Of a stretch of 64,000 nucleotides of DNA, positions 56,642 through 64,000 are shown piece by piece. Below the pieces are notes generated by a model. The model was not told where the DNA came from, did not search any database, and worked only from the letters and a program-made list of their open reading frames with translations. The stretch lies in NCBI GenBank assembly GCA_037178975.1, contig JASJZH010000003.1, positions 9,548,001-9,612,000 of the forward strand, read 5' to 3'. Every line of letters starts with the position of its first letter. Position 1 is the stretch's first letter. Both the position numbers and the translations under genes were made by a program. Source of the DNA: Oscheius tipulae (lineage: Eukaryota > Nematoda > Chromadorea > Rhabditida > Rhabditidae).

Positions 56642-58058
56642 TCCCAAGGATTCCGTCTGTTTTACTGCCATTTTCGAATTGCCGCCCCCACTAGGTTATT
56701 TTTTTTTTCTGTAACTTTCGCTCTCTTTTGGGTCCCCCTTTGCTACTAAACATGTATCCCCTGCCCAAAATTTAAGCCTAATATATTGTTTATGTACTTG
56801 TGTCGGTGTTACGAGTCTGTTATTATGTCTCCCTCCCCCTATTTTTGTGATGATTTCAAGGTAAAATCTATTTATTTCCTCCCCTCCTCCTCGCTTCGTT
56901 ATCTGCTCCAGATTGTCATCTGGTTGCGCAAGCGTCTCTAGCTCCTTGGACAGAGCCGATGGGTCAAGGAGAGGGATCTTTGTGACACGGGACAGGGTCA
57001 ACTGACCGAGGAAAATGTATTGGAATTGAACTTGACCTTGACCAGAGGCCTAGCTTTTTCAGCGAATTCAATCATCTACCCTGGATCGAGCGAGAAGAGC
57101 GTCTAGCCCTTTTGTCGCTTCTCGCGGGCTAATTGTGCTCCAGTTAGCCCTTACTTTCTTCCCAGGAGAGGATGGGGTCAAAATGTTCTCTCTTTTTTTT
57201 TCTCGAAAGTCACGGACAAGATAATGTCCTAACGCTGCTCGCCCTTGGCCTCGTATCCTGCCTGCTCTCTGGCTCTGATTCTATCGTGCTTCTCTGGAAG
57301 AATCCTGCTGAATCTGGATTACACTCGCATCACTGTCTCTATGACCAGCAAAGCTAGCCAAATAAGAATCGTCTCGTAGCGAGTGAGGATGGTAAGAGAA
57401 CTATCAATGTGTCCAATAAGTAATGTTCACCTGAACCATCCGCGTGACCTAGACAGCTGTTTCAAAAAAGAAAAGAACGGGTAAATATAGCTGAATTCGA
57501 AGAACTAAAGAGACTTGAGAAACCGTAGTGCAGAAGTTTTTAGTGCCAGATGAAAAGGTGAGGTTTAAAACGCAAGTACGACCAAAAAAATTCTGATTAG
57601 CGCACATATCGATAGATTTTCAAAAAATTATTGGGCACAGTAATAGGATCAGGCGGGGAAGATATGTGAGGGGGGTTACATACAGGCTGTCTAGCATAGT
57701 CATGTTTAGCGTTGTAAGGAAGGGGGGACGAGGAAACTACAGCGATTGGTCTCTGAAGGAGGCAGAATCCGACCGTCCTCTTTGTTTCGTAGTCGGTGTG
57801 CTAACCGACAAACCGGCAAAAATACATGAAGTAAGAGGTTGCCGATTGCTGACAGCGAGCGAACTAGGTCCACTCTACTTGCCTTATTGAACTTCTGGAC
57901 AGTTTGGAGAAACATTGGCGTTTGACTGGATATAAGGTGAGTTCTTGACCTTCTGAATCTCTTCTGTCTACTGTTGCTATCAAGCATCTCCACAAAAAAT
58001 GGACGAGAGATGGCACGGATGTCAAGGCGAGATATCCTCGCCAGATTTGGTTGTTTTT
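56642..58058. other. Spacer after TMED2
   Basis: No gene is clearly supported. A minus-strand frame (57001-56696) looks protein-like in composition and contains AATAAA near 56870, but has no ATG or recognised family. Confidence 0.4.
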
Positions 58059-58633
58059 TTAGAGTTCGGAACAAGTAAAAACGGTATCTTGCAGATTGGA
58101 ACAACAGACAAGAAACCTACAGATTGTTGAGCTTTTGTCAGAAATGATTCTCTTTCTATTTGTTTCTGTCCAGACTGTCCCATGACCTAGAGATTGTAGG
58201 TTAACGATCTCTGACAGCTCTTTCAGAAGAACCAAATCGGGGGTCAAAGGCCCGGAAAACCACTGGAATAGTGTGTCCTTTTTAATAACTGCCGACTGAC
58301 GAACCGTATTTTCTAGGCGTTTCGCCTCTCTCTCTCTCGAGACTGCCAAGTAGGTCGGCTTGGCCGTTCCTTTCCACAAAACTGAAGAATCTTTGCCTGT
58401 CACCGCAAGCATCAGTTTGCGAAGGTCAAGTTGAGCGGGTTCATCGCGATAACCAGCGGGTGGGAGGGGGAAATCCCGAAGAACAATCTGCCATCCGGAG
58501 ACCGACGACTGATTACCATCACCAGGAAACTCACTTTCTTCCGTTCTTTTTTCTTAGACTTGATGCTGCAAGTTGATGTGTTTAACTTTTCGACACCCAG
58601 AGCTTCTTTCAGTCTCTTGATCCCAGGGCAGAG
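58059..58633 (-). CDS. Unrecognised gene fragment or small gene
   Basis: Exons 58633-58535 and 58487-58059 join in phase across a 47-nt GT-AG intron (ends GGATGGCAG), giving about 175 codons to a TAA. The translation is globular-looking (LCPGIKRLKEALGVEKLN; LRDFPLPPAGYRDEP; KLMLAVTGKDSSVLWKG; LFQWFSGPLTPDLVLLKEL) but matches no family I can name. There is no ATG in the first exon, which starts after an acceptor preceded by a GAGACAG-rich tract, so earlier exons are expected above 58633. The last part, after LLKEL, may include an unremoved intron. Confidence 0.35.
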
Positions 58634-60690
58634 CTGCTCTCTGTCTCTCTGCGTTTCTGTCTCCTAGTCTCTCAGTCACTCTGCCTCTCTGTATCTGTGT
58701 CTCTGCCTCTCAATCACTCTGTCTCTCAGTTTCTCCTCTGTCACTCTATCTTTCTGACAATAAGACTCTGTCTCTCTGTCACTCTGTCTCTGTCTTTCTA
58801 TCTCTCTTCTCTCTGTCTACCAGTCTAAATTTATCTATATCTCTTGGTTTCTCTGACCTCTTCCTACTAACTGCCAGTACAAGAAATGTTTGTCTTCATT
58901 AGTAGGTCATCTCCGCCAGTTGCACCGCTAACCTTGAGAGACTCTCTTGGTTTTGCCTGTGATTCACACGCAAAAGGCGCACTTTTGCCGACAAGCAATC
59001 GGTCGTCGGGAGGGGGCGGCTCTCCTTGACCCCCATCATTGTTTTTACCTGCTTTGGCTCTATCCAGTTAAAGAGGACACCGAGACATTCCTCGGACTCC
59101 TAGTCCTCCGTTTAGGGTTCCTCCAGCCGCTAGTTCTCACAGCTTTGGCTCCCGAGGTCGCTCTTTATGGCGGAGGGGAAGAGGCAGTGACTTTGACCCC
59201 TAGTTGGGCATCAACATCTTGTTTTTTGCGATCTTAAATGACCTTTACCAGTTGTAAAACCTCTTAAGCTCCTTCTGTTTTATCTACAAAGAAGGTACCA
59301 ATTATTTCAAACTGCTTGGACACAGTAATCCTTGGATACTTTATTGTTACAACACTGTTGTGAAGCCTATTTTCTGTGGCAATGACATTTTCTTCTGTAA
59401 AATCACTGGAAACGAGGGGAAGATTCTCTTTTTTCTCCGCCCTGTTGAAAAAATCGGACACTCGGAAGGTCATTTCAGTTTAAAGTAACCCAGTGGTCTT
59501 CTCTCTATAGCTAGTGATATGATTCTCCGAATTATTTTCATGATCTAGAGACAAAGAGACAAGAAGACAGGGAGACTGAGGGATAGAGATACGAAGAGAC
59601 AGAGATAGAGACAGTGAGACAGATAAACATAGAGACAGAGAAACCAAGATGTCAAGGCCTGCCCACTTACAACCCCTTCCTCTCTGCCGTGTTCTGACTC
59701 CCGCTAATACCTAGCCTTCCTATTTATTACCTACCCGAGTCTTCCTCTCAGAAATTGGCCTCCCGACTGTAGCTCCCTAATTCGGGTTGTCATAAAATTG
59801 AGACCGAGGGTCAAATTGGATATCTTCAAAGACCTTGCTTTTAATGTGTACAGAGAGAGGGGAGAGACAAGAAGCCGAAGGCAGTAATTGCTAGAGGTGT
59901 TCTGTCTTCTGACTCTCCCCCTTGAAGGCCAAAGGCGGATGACCGGCTGCAGCCCGCAATCAGGAGCTACTTCGGGTCCTGTATCAGTTTCGTCAATTAC
60001 CTTTTCATCTTTGGAAAATCATGTTTTCACGCTGTATTCATGAGAGATGTTTTCCAATGCATTAAAAAAGAAAGTGGGAAAAGACCATCAGAATCGTGAT
60101 CATCGTCATCAAATTGAGTTAGTGATTAAAAAACAAATCTTTTTTGCCCGCCTTTTTGCGATGATAACCACTAGGCCATTGAGACCAAGCGTGCCACCCG
60201 TACCATCTCGGCGCGCTTTGGGCGCCGCACTGAAATTTAAAATACTTCTGAGGAGGGGCTGTGCCCTGGAAACTTATCCTATCATCTTTTTCTTGATAGA
60301 GCTTCAAAATGAGACTGAGTATGTCTTTATCAGGAACTGGCAATCATCATGCCATTTTGAAAGTCTCCCTTTTGTGGCGACAACAATTTGTTTGTTTCAT
60401 GTACGAAACACATAGTAGTTTCTTGACCACGACCTTGGAACATTTCCTTTACCACATCGGAACGCCTTCAGATTCCCATTCTTCCTTTTTCCCGATCCAG
60501 TGACCCGAATCCTTGCCTCGTTTTTCTGTTTGAACAGTTCCTCAAAACATGCTTCTCTGTCTCAGTCTCTGTGTTCCTTATGGCATGGGTCGTCGCGGCC
60601 ACTTGACTCTCAACAAAGTCACATTCTTGACCATTTCCTCATCCTGCGAAGAGTAGTGACCTCTCCGATTTTCAGCCGGTATAACAAGAG
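58634..60690. other. Spacer upstream of the EGF-repeat gene
   Basis: Pyrimidine tracts (58636-58830), a GAGACAG tract (59545-59645) and a family A repeat (60125-60410). A 69-codon minus-strand frame at 59264-59473 begins with ATG and looks plausible but is unsupported. Confidence 0.45.
60125..60410 (-). repeat. Family A repeat, most complete copy (copy 6)
   Basis: On the minus strand: body (CCAGGGCACAGCCCCTCCTC, GGCGCCCAAAGCGCGCCGAG), then a tRNA-like start (TCTCAATGGCCTAGTGGTTATCATCGC). The B-box part is degraded. Confidence 0.75.
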
Positions 60691-61424
60691 ATGGGCGGTT
60701 GGAGCTGGACAGCTGGGCTGGTCCCAGTTGTGCTCCTGGCCTGCCTGACCGGCACTACGGCCATCTCGAAGAATTTTGTTAACAGCTCGCTGCCGGACAG
60801 CAAGTATACATTTGTGGTCAATTTTGACTTCAGTCAGGTCATCTGCCAGCACAGGTAAGTCTGCGTCTGTCTCTGCATTCTTAATCTCCGTCTTTCAGTG
60901 AAGACAAAGCCGATCTCCATGTGCACGAGATGAGCGTCCTCTGCGACGGCAAGCAGGACTGTTTCACGAATCCGGCCATCCACGATGAGAGTTTCCCGTA
61001 CTGTGGTGAGTACAGGAAGATCTCTGATCGGGTCTCTATGTAAACTAGGCGCCAAATTTAGTTCCTCTGCCCCATTGTGGGGAAGAGTACACACAGCACA
61101 CAATCAACACTTGCCGATGAAAATTAGGTCGACAGACGTTTGCCAAGGCCGAGAAGGGCACAGGGTTCATGCGACGCCCCCTAGTTTTCCGGTCATTAGT
61201 GTAATGTAAAATTTCGAAAAATTTGGATGGCGATCTTTCTATACCGGGCTGACTGTTCCCACGATCCTAATTGGGTTACGGCCCAGTGAAAGAGGTAAAC
61301 CAATCAACTCGCCGCGAGACTGGAGGTCGAGGCAATCCTCCGGAAAAAGAGTCCCGTCTTGGACACATTTCCGTATGGCAGGGGTATGAGAGAGACAGAG
61401 AGACCAACAGTCAAGGAGACAGGA

Positions 61425-61477
<53 letters not shown>

Positions 61478-64000
61478 CAGTCCACTACCAATTTCCAGAG
61501 AAGAAGTGCAACTCGACGTGTAACGATCGAGGAGCCTGTCTCTACGACGGTCAGCAAGCCCAATGCTATTGTAACTCGGGCTTCTCTGGTCCCTCCTGCG
61601 AATTCATTGGTTTATCTATTGACCTATACATTACATTTAATCTTTAGACAAAAACGAATGTTTGGACCGACCGTGTCATCTAATGGCAGACTGTCTTAAC
61701 ACCCCTGTCGGCTACTCCTGTGCCTGTCGACCGGGATTTATCGGGGATGGTTACCATTGTGCTGGTCCGTCATTTAGTCAGTTATCTGTTCAGAAAGATG
61801 TTCAGATTTGGACGAGTGCAGTACTCCTACACTCTGTCCGGAACACTCTACCTGCGTCAACTTGCCTGGAACTTACTACTGCAACTGCACGGAAGGGTTT
61901 GCACAGAAAGGCGATTCTCTGAGGGCGAAATGTCTTGACATTGATGAATGCCAGCTGGGAACGCACAAATGTACCAAAGGACAGCTTTGTGAGAATACGG
62001 TAGCGTGAAAGATCTATGGTAACAGAGAGACAGTGTAGGCTGGTAGCTACACCTGTGTCTCTGGGTGTACCGAAGGCTACGAGCTGGTGCATGGCGATTG
62101 CAAGGACATTGTCGAATGCAAAAGAGATGACATCTGCGGCGCCAGAGCTGAATGTTTCAACTCTCCCGGAAGCTATTCCTGTGTCTGTGAGGAAGGAATG
62201 ACCGGCGATGGATTGACTTGTGAACGTGAGAAATCGGATAGGGTGAAGAAACAGAGAGGACATTTCAGCTATTACCGACTGTAGTCAGAGAGAGGACATC
62301 TGTGACCGGCATGCCTACTGCCTGACTGACTTCAAGATGTGCGTCTGTGCCGCAGGATTTGCCGGAGATGGGATCACTTGCCATGGTTAGTGGATGGGAA
62401 AAGGCAGTAACGAAAACAGTGTCAAGACTCTCAGAACAATAACCAGTGTCGTCAACCCTTTAAGAAGTAAAAACAAAATTTTTTTGTCCGGAGGGATGCG
62501 AACCAGGAACCCTCGCTGGTATGCGCTTTCTAAGCAATGATGATAACCCATACTTACCATTTTATTCTTTGGCTGCACTAAAATTCTAAATCATTCTGAG
62601 GAGGGGCTTTGCCCTAGAATCTCATCCCATCATCTTTTTCTACGATAGAGCTTCAAAATATGACCGAATATGCCTAGGAACATATATATATATATATATG
62701 AACTGGCAAACTTTTAATTCCTACTTTGAGGTAATCTGCTTCGACTCTGTTAAAACAATGTTTTTTAAACAGTTTAAACAGAAACTCATAATCCTTCCAG
62801 ATGTGAACGAATGCGAAGCTAAGGCTGAGCCCTGCAAGCATCAGAAGGGAACACGTTGTGTGAACATTGTCGGAGGACACATCTGTTGCGCTGAAGGCTC
62901 CAACGATGAGCGTTGTATCGAAGAACAGGGTGTCTTCTGTTCCGGAGGCTGTGGAGCCCATGCCTATTGTGGAAACAAGTCCTGTGAGTGTCTGCCCGGC
63001 TACTCTGGGGATCCGCTCAAAAAATGTCTGGATGTGAATGAATGCGATGCAGATGGCATCTGTTCCGGCGTCGGACAATGGTGTGTTAACGTGATGGGTA
63101 GCTTCTTGTGCTGCTCGGAACATAGCAAGGAACCAGAATGTCAAGTAAGAAAGTGTGTGTCTGCTCGAAAAAATCGAATTTAGGGATATCACGTGTTCAC
63201 CAGCATTGATGGATCCACTGCCATCCTTCAAACTAATAGCACCAAACAGGTTGTTGTATCGAATGAGCAAGGAGAGCAGGGGGTTAGCCATCAGGGAGGA
63301 TTCATTGCTGTGGGAAAGGGCGTCATCAGAGCGAATGGAAGCATTCCTAGCATCAGCGTCTTGTCCAGTAAGTTGAAGAAGTTCCTGTCTCTCTTACTCT
63401 GTTTCTCTGTCCTCCTAGACAGAATGTGTCTCTCATTCTGTCTATTTATCTCTCTGTCTCTTGATACAGAACTTTGCTCAGAACGTCCCTGCTCGTCCTA
63501 CTGTCCCTACAACTCGATATGTGTCAACGGCTACTGTGAATGCTCGAAAGGATTCGGTGGAAATGTTCACCTTGGCTGTGAAGACATCAACGAATGCCTC
63601 GTCGGCTCTCCTTGCGGTGAAGAGACAGTCGACAATTGGTGTGCCAACACCGAAGGAAGCTTCACCTGTTGTACGAGAAACAGCACTGAGGAGAACTGTT
63701 GGGGTGAGTCAAGAGCCTGAGTTCTGTCCCCACGCTTTTGCTGCTATCCCCCTCGTTTTAATTTACTTCCTGCCTGGGCTTGCTTGCTTCTATGTTCTCA
63801 TTTGGCAGGACTGGAAATATTCCGTGATGCAGACGGTCATGTTCATCTCTCGACCAATCAGGATGACGACCAGACCTTTGCTGTTTCATTAAACGAAACT
63901 GACCGTGAGGAGTTTATCAGCCACAAGATTCACGAGGTAGTACAGTATTGAAATCTATTCAAATCTCTGTCAGTTCCAAAACTCTTCGGAAGGAGGCGCC
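60691..64000 (+). CDS. Secreted EGF-repeat protein (runs off the right edge)
   Basis: Large extracellular protein, incomplete at its 3' end. Exons: 60691-60854, 60899-61005, 61499-61609, 61648-61764, 61806-61999, 62039-62225, 62269-62385, 62801-63144, 63184-63367, 63470-63703, 63809-63936, and one starting at 63974. It has a signal peptide (VPVVLLACLTGTTA), an N-terminal region with few Cys, then at least nine EGF-like modules. Several are calcium-binding type (DLDECSTP, DIDECQLGT, DVNECEAKAE, DVNECDADG, DINECLVGS with the SYxCxC pattern). A Cys-free segment lies between EGF groups (63184-63367: GYHVFTSIDG, GGFIAVGKGVIRANG) and another follows at 63809. The plan suits a basement-membrane or cuticle protein of the fibulin/fibrillin/nidogen type; which one cannot be decided here. 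Confidence 0.85.
61430..61472 (+). repeat. (GA)n microsatellite
   Basis: About 43 nt of almost pure GA in intron 2 of the EGF-repeat gene, preceded by GAGACAG units. Confidence 0.9.
62485..62720 (-). repeat. Family A repeat, copy 7, in EGF-gene intron 7
   Basis: Minus-strand tRNA-like block with GGTTCCTGGTTCGCATCCCT and CCGGACAAAAAA, followed on the plus strand by TTCTGAGGAGGGGCTTTGCC, CCATCATCTTTTTCTACGATAG and GAACTGGCAAAC. A (TA)n run at 62681-62699 interrupts its right end. Confidence 0.75.

Noticed and set aside
56696-57001. Minus-strand 101-codon frame with AATAAA within it
   Set aside because: No ATG, no partner exon in phase and no recognisable domain. It could be a terminal exon but is not supported.
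59264-59473. 69-codon minus-strand ORF starting with ATG
   Set aside because: No homology, no clear UTR signals and no second exon; chance length is possible in this AT-rich spacer.

Overview
This window is nuclear DNA from a nematode. The DPY-19 protein matches the nematode form most closely. There is an SXP/RAL-2-type secreted protein and a C-type lectin. Several predicted start codons lie a few bases after a strong 3' splice site, as expected for spliced-leader trans-splicing. Introns are short (many 36-48 nt) and follow GT-AG with TTYCAG acceptors. Species cannot be named from the sequence. Gene models below were joined by hand, keeping reading phase across each intron.

Layout. 1.7-6.3 kb: MAPK15/ERK7 kinase and an EcR/NR1H-type nuclear receptor (+). 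6.3-9.0 kb: DPY-19 C-mannosyltransferase (-). 10.9-12.4 kb: a secreted protein of unknown family (+), tail-to-tail with a tiny membrane ORF (-). 13.5-14.2 kb: tRNA-Glu(CTC) and a His-rich secreted peptide. 14.7-21.6 kb: an RTE-type non-LTR element split by a young Ty3/Gypsy element. 21.9-24.7 kb: a matrix metalloproteinase (-). 25.5-27.2 kb: a TauE/SafE-family transporter (-). 30.0-30.7 kb: a small multi-pass membrane protein (-). 31.2-32.0 kb: the SXP/RAL-2-like protein (+). 32.5-38.6 kb: a DDX60-like helicase (+). 40.5-40.7 kb: a six-cysteine secreted peptide (+). 40.9-44.4 kb: an unrecognised membrane-anchored protein (-). 47.5-50.1 kb: nucleoredoxin-like (+). 51.0-53.3 kb: a C-type lectin (+), tail-to-tail with LSM4 (-). 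54.8-56.6 kb: TMED2/p24 cargo protein (+). 58.1-58.6 kb: an unrecognised gene (-). 60.7 kb to the right edge: an EGF-repeat secreted protein (+), incomplete.

The genes do not form one pathway. Housekeeping genes (LSM4, TMED2, DPY-19) sit between secreted or extracellular products (MMP, lectin, EGF protein, small peptides) that fit cuticle, matrix or host/microbe contact. No single undescribed system was found. The most unusual material is non-coding: degenerate (GAGACA)n/(TGTCTC)n tracts in most introns and spacers, a same-orientation family of repeats with antisense tRNA-like modules, a 331-bp palindrome in an intron, and the nested retroelement with identical LTR segments.
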